DNA of 64,000 nt from Arthrobacter woluwensis (GCF_900105345.1 NZ_FNSN01000003.1:2480001-2544000); one strand, 5' to 3'; shown: positions 51,312 through 59,499, counted from the first letter of the stretch. Notes: generated by a model from the sequence alone, not told the origin. Made by a program: numbers and translations.

Positions 51312-51459
51312 GCGTGAACCTGCTTTCCTGTGCGATGTCGTCACTTGTCAGCGACACTACTCTCCGCCGAAGTCACCGCCCTGACAAGAGCCGCTTCGGC
51401 CGACATGTTGTGCGGCTGGACCGGACGAGACTGCCGGAGATGCCCGATAGGCTCTCAGC

Positions 51460-51534
51460 ATGTTCCCCGGCGCCCCCTTATCCCTTTCAGACGACCTACC
51501 CTTTCACGCGACGCGCGCCGACGCCGGGAGGTGA
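51460..51534 (+). CDS. candidate leaderless mini-ORF before the glycosylase gene
   Basis: TAGGCT at 51448-51453 lies exactly 6 nt before ATG 51460, which opens a 24-codon frame (starting MFPGAPLSLSDDLP) ending TGA 51532-51534, 7 bp before the next start. GGGAGG at its end doubles as that gene's ribosome site. It could be a leader peptide or just the first start met on a leaderless message. Confidence 0.35.
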   Translation: MFPGAPLSLSDDLPFHATRADAGR

Positions 51535-51541
51535 GTGACCC

Positions 51542-51973
51542 GTGAGGATCTGGTCCGTGCATCCCAGCCAACTGGACAGGGCCGGGCTCGTCGCGTGCTG
51601 GCGCGAGACGCTGCTCGCACAGGCCGTGCTGTCCGGCCGGACCCAGGGCTATCAGAACCATCCGCAACTGGTGCGGTTCCGCGCAACGGCCGAGCCGCTG
51701 GCCGCCGTCGGCGCGTACCTGAGCGCGGTCCAGGCCGAGGCGACTGCACGTGGGTACCGCTTCGACGCCGACCGCATCCTTCGCCCGGGAATACCGGATG
51801 GCGCCATCCCCGTCACGAGCGGCCAGCTGGCGTACGAGTGGGCCCATCTGGGCGCCAAGCTGGAGCGCCGCAGCCCCGCCGACGCCGAGCGGTGGGCTGC
51901 GAGCAGCCCGGTGCCGCATCCGCTGTTCACCGTGGTCGAGGGGCCGGTGGAGTCGTGGGAGCGGGTGTCGTAG
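51542..51973 (+). CDS. pyrimidine-dimer DNA glycosylase-like protein (PF03013 family)
   Basis: 143-aa protein matching the Pyr_excise family named after T4 endonuclease V: MRIWSVHPSQLDRAGLVACWRE, LLAQAVLSGRTQGYQNHPQLVRF and the conserved YEWAHLGAKLERRSP. Bacterial members are often annotated as pyrimidine-dimer glycosylases but are little tested. The start is GTG 51542, with GGGAGG 10 nt upstream. A 24-codon leaderless frame precedes it. The stop lies 6 bp from the convergent PIN gene. Confidence 0.82.
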   Translation: MRIWSVHPSQLDRAGLVACWRETLLAQAVLSGRTQGYQNHPQLVRFRATAEPLAAVGAYLSAVQAEATARGYRFDADRILRPGIPDGAIPVTSGQLAYEWAHLGAKLERRSPADAERWAASSPVPHPLFTVVEGPVESWERVS

Positions 51974-51979
51974 GCCGGT

Positions 51980-52390
51980 TCAGCCGAGCAGCTCCTCATA
52001 CGCCACCACCGGAATGATCCCGTCCGCGGCGGCGATCAGGTGCTCATCGGCCGTCACGAGGACGTCGGCCTGCAAGGACGCCACGGCGAGGTATTCCGCC
52101 GGTCGGACGTCGTCCCAGCCGAGCTGCCGTGCGATCCTCCACGCCGTGGCGCGGCTGACGCGGTCCCCCAAGAGGCGGATCCGGAGAGCCGCCAGACCGG
52201 TGAGCTGCGCCCGGGCGTCCTTGTCGTCCAGGAGTCCGGCGTGGGCCTCGCCATAAAGCAACGCCAGCACCTCGCTGCGGAGCACGGCCGGGCCGACCAG
52301 GGCCCGTCGTGCTCCGAGGGTGGGGTCCTCGGCGACGATACGGCGGGCGGTGACGGCGTCGAGGGCGAAGCGGGTGTGCCGTGAGTCCAT
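51980..52390 (-). CDS. PIN-domain protein, VapC-like, without visible antitoxin
   Basis: 136-aa PIN-type nuclease candidate. Acidic residues at the metal-site positions: Asp11 (FALDAVTA), Glu40 (LRSEVLAL), Asp93/Asp94 and Asp109/Asp115 (LQADVLVTADEHLI). The pattern LLGDRVSRATAWRIARQLGW is common to actinobacterial VapC-like proteins. VapC toxins cleave tRNA or rRNA and are normally preceded by a small antitoxin gene; none is seen on either side, so it is an orphan or not a toxin. ATG 52390 is chosen by homology; TGTACT lies 6 nt upstream. Confidence 0.78.
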   Translation of the reverse strand: MDSRHTRFALDAVTARRIVAEDPTLGARRALVGPAVLRSEVLALLYGEAHAGLLDDKDARAQLTGLAALRIRLLGDRVSRATAWRIARQLGWDDVRPAEYLAVASLQADVLVTADEHLIAAADGIIPVVAYEELLG

Positions 52391-52475
52391 GCGTTCAGTA
52401 CACGGCATCCAGCACGCCGAATCCAGACCCGGACAGCCCAGGGCTGAGCGCCCGGCGGCTGAGTACCATCGAGCC

Positions 52476-52658
52476 ATGACCCCGGCGATCCTGCTCAGAA
52501 CGCTGATCCTCCTCGCAGCAGCCCTGCTGATCGCGGCGATCGTGTGGTGGTCGCGACGGCGCCCGGCTCAGCCTCAACATCCGCACCTTCGACGTCGCCC
52601 CGTTGCTCCTGGCGATCCGGTTCCGCGAAGCGGAAGGCCGATGGCCTGGGCGGGGTGA
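52476..52658 (+). CDS. small single-TM protein, leaderless start
   Basis: 60-aa protein: one strong membrane helix (ILLRTLILLAAALLIAAIVW, residues 4-23) then a basic Arg/Pro tail (SRRRPAQPQHPHLRRRPVAP). TACCAT lies exactly 6 nt before ATG 52476. It is divergent from the PIN gene (86 bp apart) and convergent with the MFS gene. No family recognised; a type-I-toxin-like or small membrane regulator role would be speculation. Confidence 0.5.
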   Translation: MTPAILLRTLILLAAALLIAAIVWWSRRRPAQPQHPHLRRRPVAPGDPVPRSGRPMAWAG

Positions 52659-52672
52659 GCTGGCGACATGGG

Positions 52673-53989
52673 CTAGGCCCGGCCCGCCGCCCGCCGGAGT
52701 CCCACCACGTTGAGGACCACGACGACGAGCAGCGCACCGGCGATGCCGCAGGTCATCCCGAGCCAGCCCACGCCGTCGAACGCGAGGCCCAGCAGCCAGC
52801 CGAGCACGGACGAGCCCAGGTAGAAGGCGATGTTGTAGAGGGCGCTGGCCTGTCCGCGGAACCCTTCCCCCGCCCGGGCTCCGACCGTGGCGACGGCCGC
52901 GGCGTGGGACATGAAGTTCCCCGCGGTGAAGAGCAGCAGGCCCACGATGATCGCGGGCAGCCGGTCGACCAGCAGGATCGCGAGGCCCGCGATCATGGCG
53001 AGCACGCCGTACAGACTGGTCCACGCGAAGCCCCGGCGGCTGAGCCACCGTCCGGCCAGCCGCGACGACGCCGTCCCCGCGAAATAGGCCAGGAACACCA
53101 GGGAGGCGAGCGCCGCCGGCAGGAAGAACGGCGCCGCTTCGAGCCGGAACGTCAGGAAGTTGAACACGGCCACGAAGCTGCCCGTCACCAGGAACGCCTG
53201 CACATACAGCACGACGAGTGGTGCGGCCCGGAGCGCCTGGCGGATGCGGCCCGGCACCGGCTCGGAATCGGCGATGCGGCCCGGGCTCCTCTCAGCACCC
53301 GCCGGCCGCGCTCCCCGTTCCCGGGGAGCGAGCCAGAGGAAAAGTGCCGCGGCCGCCAGACTCACCAACCCCACGCCGAGCAGGGCGCTCCGCCACCCGA
53401 ACCACGCCCCGAGCGGTCCGGCCACGAGCCGCCCCAGCGCTCCCCCGACGGTGGTTCCCGAGATGTACACGGTCGCCGCGACCGCCGCGCGGGCACCTGC
53501 CAGCTGCTCATACACATACGCGACGGCGAGCACCGGGACGCCGCCGACCACGAGGCCCGTGAGGAACCGCAGTCCAAGAAGGACCTCCAGGCCGGGTGCG
53601 AAGGCCGTCGCCAGCCCGAGCACCACGGTCCCGGCCACCGCGATCCGCATGCACGGCAGTCGCCCGATCCGGTCGGCGATCGCGGCCCAGAGCAGCACAC
53701 CCACCGCGAGCCCCGTGGTCGCGGCCGAGACGCTCAGTGCCGCCGTCGACGCGCTCAATGACAGCTCCCGGGCGATCCCCGGCAGCACCCCCTGAATCGC
53801 ATACAACTGGGCGAAGCTCGCGACGCCGGCCGCCACGAGAGCCGCCATCATCCGGCGGTCTCTGCGCTGCTCCGCGGGTTCGCCCCCGGGATCCGCACGA
53901 TGGTCACCAGGGGCGGGTGCGCCGGGCGTGGACGCCGCCACGACGGATGGTGGAGAGGTTGGAGGACTCACCCTCCCGACGGTACTCAC
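52673..53989 (-). CDS. MFS transporter, YnfM type
   Basis: 438-aa major facilitator, drug:H+ antiporter-1-like. A Pro/Ala-rich 45-residue tail precedes 12 segments starting AALVAAGVASFAQLYAIQGVLPGIA. The motif-A-like loop is LWAAIADRIGRLPCMRIAV, and helix 5 holds GTTVGGALGRLVAGPLGAWFGWR (in parts). Homologs of YnfM/YgaY often pair with a divergent LysR regulator, as here (54036). The start is GTG 53989; a second GTG eight codons on is also possible. The exported compound is unknown. Confidence 0.9.
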   Translation of the reverse strand: MSTVGRVSPPTSPPSVVAASTPGAPAPGDHRADPGGEPAEQRRDRRMMAALVAAGVASFAQLYAIQGVLPGIARELSLSASTAALSVSAATTGLAVGVLLWAAIADRIGRLPCMRIAVAGTVVLGLATAFAPGLEVLLGLRFLTGLVVGGVPVLAVAYVYEQLAGARAAVAATVYISGTTVGGALGRLVAGPLGAWFGWRSALLGVGLVSLAAAALFLWLAPRERGARPAGAERSPGRIADSEPVPGRIRQALRAAPLVVLYVQAFLVTGSFVAVFNFLTFRLEAAPFFLPAALASLVFLAYFAGTASSRLAGRWLSRRGFAWTSLYGVLAMIAGLAILLVDRLPAIIVGLLLFTAGNFMSHAAAVATVGARAGEGFRGQASALYNIAFYLGSSVLGWLLGLAFDGVGWLGMTCGIAGALLVVVVLNVVGLRRAAGRA

Positions 53990-54035
53990 GCAATGGGGGT
54001 ATGACTAATGCCAATACGCCCTAGACTCATCCACT

Positions 54036-54923
54036 ATGGATATGAATCCTCTGCTCGTGCGCCGGTTGCTCCCCCATCTGCCACTGCTGGTCGAGCTGTC
54101 CCGCACGGGCTCGGTGACGGCCGCGGCCGAGGAACTCGGGATACCCCAGCCCTCGGCGAGCCGGTCCCTCGCCCGGCTCGGCGAGCTCCTGGGAGTGCCG
54201 CTGCTCCAGCGCGTGGGACGAGGGGTGCGTCTGACCGAGGCCGGCGGCATCCTGGCGGAAGCGGCCGCGAGCGCCCTTGCGCGGGTGGAGGACGGCGTCG
54301 CCGCCGCCCGGGCGTACGGCCGGCAGGAGGACGCCGTGATCTCCGTGGCGTACCAGAACGTCCTCGGAGAGACCTACGTCCCGCGGGCCGTCGCGCGACT
54401 GACCGCGCGCCATCCCAAGGTGCGCTTCGAACTCAGCCACGGCTCGCGGGCCGCCTGCATCAGCCGGGTGCGGGGCGGTGAGGTGGATCTCGCCGTCGTC
54501 GCGGATCCGCCGCACGTCGATGATCTGCGCACCGTCGAGTTCTTCACCGAACCGCTCGTGGCCGCCATGAGTCCCCAGCATCCGTTCGCACACCGCGGCA
54601 GGCCCGTGACGGCCGCGGAGCTGAAGACCCAGGACCTCATCATCCTGCGCCGCGGGTACGGTCTGCATGACTCGGTGCATCGGATTCTCGGGACCCGCGG
54701 CGAGCTGCCGAACGCCACCTTCGAAGTGGACGACACACGTGACGCACGCGGCCTCGCGGCGGCCGGACTCGGCGTCTCCGTCCTCCCGCCGAGCCTCGGA
54801 TCCGGCCTCGAGGTCGCCGAAGTGGCCATCGACCATCCCGCCGCGCACCGCGTGATCGGCGTCGTGACGCCTCCAGTGAGCACCGCCCTGGTGGACGAGT
54901 TCGTCAGTGTGTTCCGCGGTTGA
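54036..54923 (+). CDS. LysR-family transcriptional regulator
   Basis: 295-aa regulator. The winged helix-turn-helix (about 8-65) reads LLPHLPLLVELSRTGSVTAA, AAEELGIPQPSASRSLARLGELLG and VGRGVRLTEAGGIL. The periplasmic-binding-like effector domain (about 92-293) contains GEVDLAVVADPP. It is divergent from the YnfM-type MFS gene, separated by only 46 bp, so it very likely controls that exporter and itself. TAGACT at 54022-54027 is a probable -10, 8 nt before ATG 54036. Confidence 0.94.
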   Translation: MDMNPLLVRRLLPHLPLLVELSRTGSVTAAAEELGIPQPSASRSLARLGELLGVPLLQRVGRGVRLTEAGGILAEAAASALARVEDGVAAARAYGRQEDAVISVAYQNVLGETYVPRAVARLTARHPKVRFELSHGSRAACISRVRGGEVDLAVVADPPHVDDLRTVEFFTEPLVAAMSPQHPFAHRGRPVTAAELKTQDLIILRRGYGLHDSVHRILGTRGELPNATFEVDDTRDARGLAAAGLGVSVLPPSLGSGLEVAEVAIDHPAAHRVIGVVTPPVSTALVDEFVSVFRG

Positions 54924-55010
54924 GGCCGAGCCACGAAGATTCCCGACGACATGCCCCTGACGTGGGACGCGGCACATGTCTAGACTCAGGTAAGACATGA
55001 AGGGGGCTGC

Positions 55011-56165
55011 ATGGTCGACGAGGCACGACGCCAGCAAGCACTGGACCGGATGGGGATCCTGGACACCCCGCCGGACGAGAGGGTGGACCGTGTGGCCCGC
55101 CTCGCCAAGGAGATGTTCGGCGTCCCCATGGTCAGCGTCTCGCTCCTGGACCGGGACCGGCAATGGCGCAAATCCCAGATCGGCCTGGGCGGCGCCGAAG
55201 CGCCCCGCGAGGACTCCTTCTGCGACTACACGGTCCGGCAGGATGCGACCGTGATCGTCGAGGACGCGAGCACGACGCCGGAGTTCGCGGAGAATCCCTT
55301 CGTCCTCGGCGACCCCCACCTCCGGTTCTACGCGGGGCACCCGCTGCACGCGCCGGGCGGCGAACCCATCGGCACCCTGTGCATCCTCGACACCACGCCC
55401 CGCGAATTCGGCGAGTCCCAAGGTGCTCTGCTCCGGGATCTCGCGTTCTGGGTGCAGACCGAACTGGCCCGTGACCAGGAGCTCGACCATGCCGAAGTCA
55501 TCCAGCGCTCCCTCCGCCCGCAAAGCAATCCGGAACTGGACGGTTACACGATCGCGGCCTCGGTCTCACCCCGCGGACGCCTGTCCGGCGATTTCTACGA
55601 CGTCGCGCTCCTCGACGGCACCCTGCGCCTGACCCTGGCCGATGTCATGGGCAAGGGCACCGGGCCCGCACTCGTCGCCGCGGGCGTGCGAGCCTCACTG
55701 CGCACCGCACCCGGCCGCTCGCTGGCGGAGGCGATGGCCGAAGCCGACCGCCTCGTCGAGCAGGACCTCGGAGACACGGGCATGTTCGTGACCGCGGTCC
55801 ACGCCGACGTCCATCCCGGCGCGGGCCGCGTGGAACTGGTCGATGCCGGGCACGGTCTCGCCTTCATCATCCGGGCCGACGGCGGCTGGGACCACCTGCG
55901 CTCGCTCGGACTGCCGCTCGGCATGGGGCTCGGCACGGCGAAGGAACGTGAGCCCGCCGTCGCGACCCTCGCGCCCGGCGACTGCTTCGTCTGCTGCAGC
56001 GACGGTCTGCTGGACGTCCTCGACCCGCAGGACCCCTTCGGGCATGTCGAACGCGTCATCCGTGACCTTGGTCCCGAAGGCGCCGCGCGGGAGGCATCCC
56101 GACTGGCGCATGACGAGCGCGCGAGCGATGACATCACCGTGCTGATCATCCGGAGGGACGCATGA
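55011..56165 (+). CDS. GAF-PP2C (SpoIIE/RsbU-type) phosphatase
   Basis: 384-aa cytoplasmic phosphatase. The GAF sensor domain (about 20-155) has REDSFCDYTVRQDATVIVEDAS and YAGHPLHAPGGEPIGTLCILD. The PP2C-type domain (about 175-384) has the metal aspartates Asp194 (LSGDFYDV), Asp211 (LADVMGKGTGPAL) and the terminal Asp373/374 (ASDDITVL). Such enzymes dephosphorylate a STAS antagonist in response to the sensor domain. ATG 55011 has AAGGGGGC upstream; TAGACT at about 54980 is a likely -10. Its stop overlaps the GT2 gene (ATGA). It is the first gene of the switch operon 55011-58870. Confidence 0.94.
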   Translation: MVDEARRQQALDRMGILDTPPDERVDRVARLAKEMFGVPMVSVSLLDRDRQWRKSQIGLGGAEAPREDSFCDYTVRQDATVIVEDASTTPEFAENPFVLGDPHLRFYAGHPLHAPGGEPIGTLCILDTTPREFGESQGALLRDLAFWVQTELARDQELDHAEVIQRSLRPQSNPELDGYTIAASVSPRGRLSGDFYDVALLDGTLRLTLADVMGKGTGPALVAAGVRASLRTAPGRSLAEAMAEADRLVEQDLGDTGMFVTAVHADVHPGAGRVELVDAGHGLAFIIRADGGWDHLRSLGLPLGMGLGTAKEREPAVATLAPGDCFVCCSDGLLDVLDPQDPFGHVERVIRDLGPEGAAREASRLAHDERASDDITVLIIRRDA

Positions 56166-58132
56166 CGACGCGCTTCGTCCTCATCAGGATCCTCGCCGTC
56201 CTCTCGGTGCTGCTCGGCGTCAACTACATCGTGTGGCGCTGGCTCGCCTCGGTGGACTGGGCCGCGTGGTGGATCGCGGTGCCGCTCGTGCTCGCCGAGA
56301 CGTACAGCCTGATCGACACCTTCCTCTTCGCCCTCACCATGTGGCGCGCCAAGGACCGGCCCCGGCCACAGTCCGAACCCCAGGGCACCGCGGACGTCTT
56401 CATCACCACCTACAACGAGCCCCTCGAGCTCGTGATGGCCACGGCGCGGGCCGCGCAGCGGATCGCCTATCCGCACACCACCTGGATCCTCGACGACGGC
56501 GCCCGCCCCGAGATGGAGCGAGCCGCCGAGGAGGCCGGAATCGGCTACCTGACCCGCTCCGACGACTGGATCGGCAAGCCCCGCCATGCCAAGGCGGGCA
56601 ACCTCAACAACGCGCTCTTCGAGACCGACGGCGAATTCCTCCTGATCCTCGACGCCGACCAGGTGCCGGACCCGCTCATCCTGCACCGCACGCTGGGCTA
56701 CTTCGCCGACGACCCGGAGGTCGCCCTCGTCCAGACCCCGCAGTGGTTCATCAACGTGGACGATGCCGATCCGCTCGGCAGCCAGGCGCCCCTGTTCTAC
56801 GGCCCCATCCAGCAGGGCAAGGACGGCTGGAACGCCGCGTTCTTCTGCGGCTCCAACGCGGTGCTGCGCCGCGAGGCCCTCATGCGGCTCGGCATCGTCG
56901 GCTACGTGCAGGACGTCACGCAGTCGACCCTGAAGGCTCTGAAGGCCGCGGACTCCCTGATCGGCCGGGAAGCCCGGGCGGCGGACGACCCGGAACTGAG
57001 CCGCGAACTCGGTGCTCTGCGAGCGGAGATCGTCCGCGCCCGGGAGGCCGTGCTCGGCGGCGCCCCGCTGGCCGAGGCGACCGCGACCCTGAGCGACGCC
57101 GTCGACCGTTCCGCACAGTCCCTCCTGGCACGCGACTTCGCCGGCATCCGCGAAGACCTGGAGGTCATCGCGAGCCTGCCGATCGAGCGCGACGCGGAAC
57201 TCGATCTGCTGGTGGTCGACGAAACCCGCCTCGACCGGCTGGCCGCCGCGGAGCTGTCTCCGCTGGGAGCGGTCGAGGCCGTGCAGCGCCTGCTGGAGGC
57301 GCTGCGGATCGACCGCGGATCCGAGGCCCAGCCCATCCTGCCGATGGCGACCATTTCCGTCACCGAGGACATGGCCACCGCCATGCAGCTGCACTCCCAG
57401 GGCTGGCGGAGCGTGTACCACCACGAGATCCTCGCCCGGGGCCTGGCGCCCGAGGACCTGCGCACCATGCTGACGCAGCGGCTCCGCTGGGCGCAGGGCA
57501 CCCTCCAGGTCATGCTCAGGGACAATCCGCTGGTCAAGCGCGGCCTGTCCGGCGGGCAGCGGCTCATGTACTTCGCCACGATGTGGAGCTACCTCTCCGG
57601 CTTCGCCGCGCTGGCCTACCTCGCGGCCCCGGTCATCTATCTGGTCTTCGGCGTCCTGCCCGTGACGGCCTGGAGCGGCGACTTCTTCGCCCGGTTCCTT
57701 CCGGCGTTCATCGTCAACCAGTTGCTGTTCGTCGTGGTGGCCCGGGGCATGAAGACCTGGCGCGGCCAGCAGTACTCGCTGGCGCTCTTCCCCGTCTGGA
57801 TCCGCGCCTGCTGGACGGCGGTGGCGAATGTCGCCTTCGGCCGCCCGCTGAGTTTCGCCGTGACCAAGAAGGACGGCCGGGACACCCGGGGCATCCCGTG
57901 GCGGGAGATCTGGCCGCAGCTCACCGCGATCGCGGTGCTCGTGCTGGCGCTCGTGATCGGTGTGATCCGCGTCATCGCCGGCACGGCGGACGGGACGGGT
58001 ACGCTCGTGAACACGGCCTGGGTCTGTTACGACCTCCTGGTCCTCAGCGTCATCATCCAGGCTGCCCGGTACCGCGGGCCGGCCGCCGTCGTCGCAGCAT
58101 CCGAAGAAACCGTCGCCGAAGGAGACTCATGA
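56162..58132 (+). CDS. cellulose-synthase-like GT2 glycosyltransferase, no PilZ domain
   Basis: 656-aa membrane polysaccharide synthase. Two N-terminal helices (5-27, 33-60), then the GT-A domain with TYNEP (83-87), DDG (111-113), DAD (164-166), TED (401-403) and QRLRW (439-443), the full processive-GT2 set, then about four to five C-terminal helices (465-520, 585-640). BcsA-type enzymes end in a c-di-GMP-binding PilZ domain; this one ends at TVAEGDS without it. Residues about 245-397, between the acceptor region FFCGSNAVLRREAL and TED, hold a largely helical insertion with possible coiled coil, far longer than in BcsA. It lies between PP2C and STAS genes, all overlapping, so its activity or assembly may be switch-controlled. 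Confidence 0.93.
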   Translation: MTTRFVLIRILAVLSVLLGVNYIVWRWLASVDWAAWWIAVPLVLAETYSLIDTFLFALTMWRAKDRPRPQSEPQGTADVFITTYNEPLELVMATARAAQRIAYPHTTWILDDGARPEMERAAEEAGIGYLTRSDDWIGKPRHAKAGNLNNALFETDGEFLLILDADQVPDPLILHRTLGYFADDPEVALVQTPQWFINVDDADPLGSQAPLFYGPIQQGKDGWNAAFFCGSNAVLRREALMRLGIVGYVQDVTQSTLKALKAADSLIGREARAADDPELSRELGALRAEIVRAREAVLGGAPLAEATATLSDAVDRSAQSLLARDFAGIREDLEVIASLPIERDAELDLLVVDETRLDRLAAAELSPLGAVEAVQRLLEALRIDRGSEAQPILPMATISVTEDMATAMQLHSQGWRSVYHHEILARGLAPEDLRTMLTQRLRWAQGTLQVMLRDNPLVKRGLSGGQRLMYFATMWSYLSGFAALAYLAAPVIYLVFGVLPVTAWSGDFFARFLPAFIVNQLLFVVVARGMKTWRGQQYSLALFPVWIRACWTAVANVAFGRPLSFAVTKKDGRDTRGIPWREIWPQLTAIAVLVLALVIGVIRVIAGTADGTGTLVNTAWVCYDLLVLSVIIQAARYRGPAAVVAASEETVAEGDS

Positions 58133-58461
58133 ACCTCACCACCACCGCCCACGACGGTTTCGCGGTCGTCACGATCGACGGCCGGCTGATCGCCTCCGGC
58201 GCCCCACTGCTGCGCCGCGCGGTGGAGGATCTGATCGGCGACGGGACCTCCCGCGTGGTCGTGGACCTGTCCCGCACCGAGTTCATCGACTCCTCCGGGC
58301 TCGGCGCGCTTATCGGCGGACTCAAGCGGACCCGCGTGGCGGGCGGCGACCTCCGCCTCGCGGCCGTGCCGGACGCGGTGCGTTCCGTGCTGCGGCTGAC
58401 GAACCTGGACCGCGTGCTCGGCGAGTACCCGACGCCGGAGACGGCGTTCGATGAGCGGTGA
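58129..58461 (+). CDS. STAS-domain anti-sigma factor antagonist (RsbV/SpoIIAA-like)
   Basis: 110-aa STAS protein. The phosphorylation loop is EFIDSSGLGALIGGL with Ser55/Ser56, the second being the usual kinase target. N-terminal beta strands read GFAVVTIDGRLIASGAP. In partner switching the unphosphorylated form binds the kinase and frees its other partner. ATG 58129 overlaps the GT2 stop (ATGA) with GAAGGAG upstream; its own stop overlaps the kinase start by 11 nt. Confidence 0.95.
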   Translation: MNLTTTAHDGFAVVTIDGRLIASGAPLLRRAVEDLIGDGTSRVVVDLSRTEFIDSSGLGALIGGLKRTRVAGGDLRLAAVPDAVRSVLRLTNLDRVLGEYPTPETAFDER

Positions 58462-58870
58462 CCGCGAGCCGGTGATCCATGAGGGCGAGGCCTCCCCCGG
58501 CTTCGTCGACGAGGTGCTCGACGCCCTCGAAACGCTCTGGCTCAGCGCACCCTCCGTGCCGGCCGAGGACCGCACCTTGTTCATGCTGGCGGTCAGCGAG
58601 GTGACGACCAACATCGTCCAGCACAGTGAGCCGGGCGTGCGGGTGCAGGTGCGGCTCTCCGCCGACGAGGGGCAGCTGCGGGCGGTCGTGCGGGACACCG
58701 CGCCCGCCGTCGTGCTCGACCTGGAGTCGGCGGAACTCCCCGACGCGGAGAGCGAATCCGGGCGCGGGCTCGCGCTGACCGTCGCGGTCCTGGACGAGTT
58801 CCGGCATGACGGCACGGAGGATGGAAATCTGTGGACGCTCCGCCGTTCGTTCGGCACAGCACCCCGCTGA
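58451..58870 (+). CDS. RsbW-like anti-sigma factor / STAS kinase
   Basis: 139-aa GHKL ATPase-type Ser/Thr kinase. The N-box is AVSEVTTNIVQHSE (Glu50, Asn54); the G1 region is VVRDTAPAV and the G2 box is ESGRGLALTVAVL. It should phosphorylate the STAS protein at 58129 and bind a second partner. No sigma factor gene is adjacent, so the second partner is unknown; the GT2 enzyme is one candidate. ATG 58451 lies inside the STAS gene's end, so translation is coupled. Confidence 0.93.
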   Translation: MSGDREPVIHEGEASPGFVDEVLDALETLWLSAPSVPAEDRTLFMLAVSEVTTNIVQHSEPGVRVQVRLSADEGQLRAVVRDTAPAVVLDLESAELPDAESESGRGLALTVAVLDEFRHDGTEDGNLWTLRRSFGTAPR

Positions 58871-58929
58871 CCTCGTCACACAACGCCACGGCCTCCGCGT
58901 CCCGGGCCCGCTCCCCCTACCCTGGTGAC

Positions 58930-59499
58930 GTGACTTCCACGACATTCCGCACCGCCGCCGCGAGCGCTGTCGCCGCCGCGGCCCTCGTCTTCACCCTCGC
59001 CGCCTGTTCCAGCCCGGCGCCGTCCTCGTCGGCGCCGGCTTCCGCGCCGTCCACCACCTCGGGTGCTCCGTCTGCCTCCGCAGCAGCCGATGGCCCCTGC
59101 GACGGCGTGAAGGTGATCGTGTCCTCCGGCGCGCTGAAGCAGTCCGCCGCCGACGTCGGCCCCGTCTGCGTGCCGGTCAGCGGCCCCACGGCCGCCTCGA
59201 AGGTCCTCGCGGACGCGAAGGTGACCACGGTCGGCACCACCGCCTACCCGAAGGAACTGGTCTGCCGCGTCAACGGCGTCCCCGCCGCCGACTTCGACAT
59301 CGCCCACAAGGGCGGCACCTACCGTGAGCCGTGCCAGAAGATGCCCGCCGCCTTCGCGTACTGGTCCCTCTGGGTCAAGCCGGCCACCGGGGCCTGGGCC
59401 TACGCGCAGGAAGGTCTCGCCACGCTGAAGGTCAGCCCGGGCCAGAGCCTGGAACTGCTCTTCACGGTCGACGGCGCACCGGCCGCACCCGCGGCGTGA
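58930..59499 (+). CDS. secreted lipoprotein, possible DUF4430-like domain
   Basis: 189-aa lipoprotein. The signal peptide is RTAAASAVAAAALVFTLAAC, with the lipobox LAAC near residue 25, then a Ser/Ala/Pro linker. The C-terminal domain (about 58-189) has paired cysteines (DGPCDGVKV, GPVCVPV, LVCRVNG, EPCQKMP) and ends WAYAQEGLATLKVSPGQSLELLF, resembling DUF4430/transcobalamin-C-type domains found with vitamin uptake systems; this match is tentative. GTG 58930 has TACCCT exactly 6 nt upstream, suggesting a leaderless start. Its stop overlaps the transporter GTG. Confidence 0.78.
   Translation: MTSTTFRTAAASAVAAAALVFTLAACSSPAPSSSAPASAPSTTSGAPSASAAADGPCDGVKVIVSSGALKQSAADVGPVCVPVSGPTAASKVLADAKVTTVGTTAYPKELVCRVNGVPAADFDIAHKGGTYREPCQKMPAAFAYWSLWVKPATGAWAYAQEGLATLKVSPGQSLELLFTVDGAPAAPAA

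Noticed and set aside
55595-57424. 609-codon minus-strand frame opposite the phosphatase/GT2 genes
   Set aside because: Antisense shadow. The plus-strand genes have full catalytic motifs and coupled starts.
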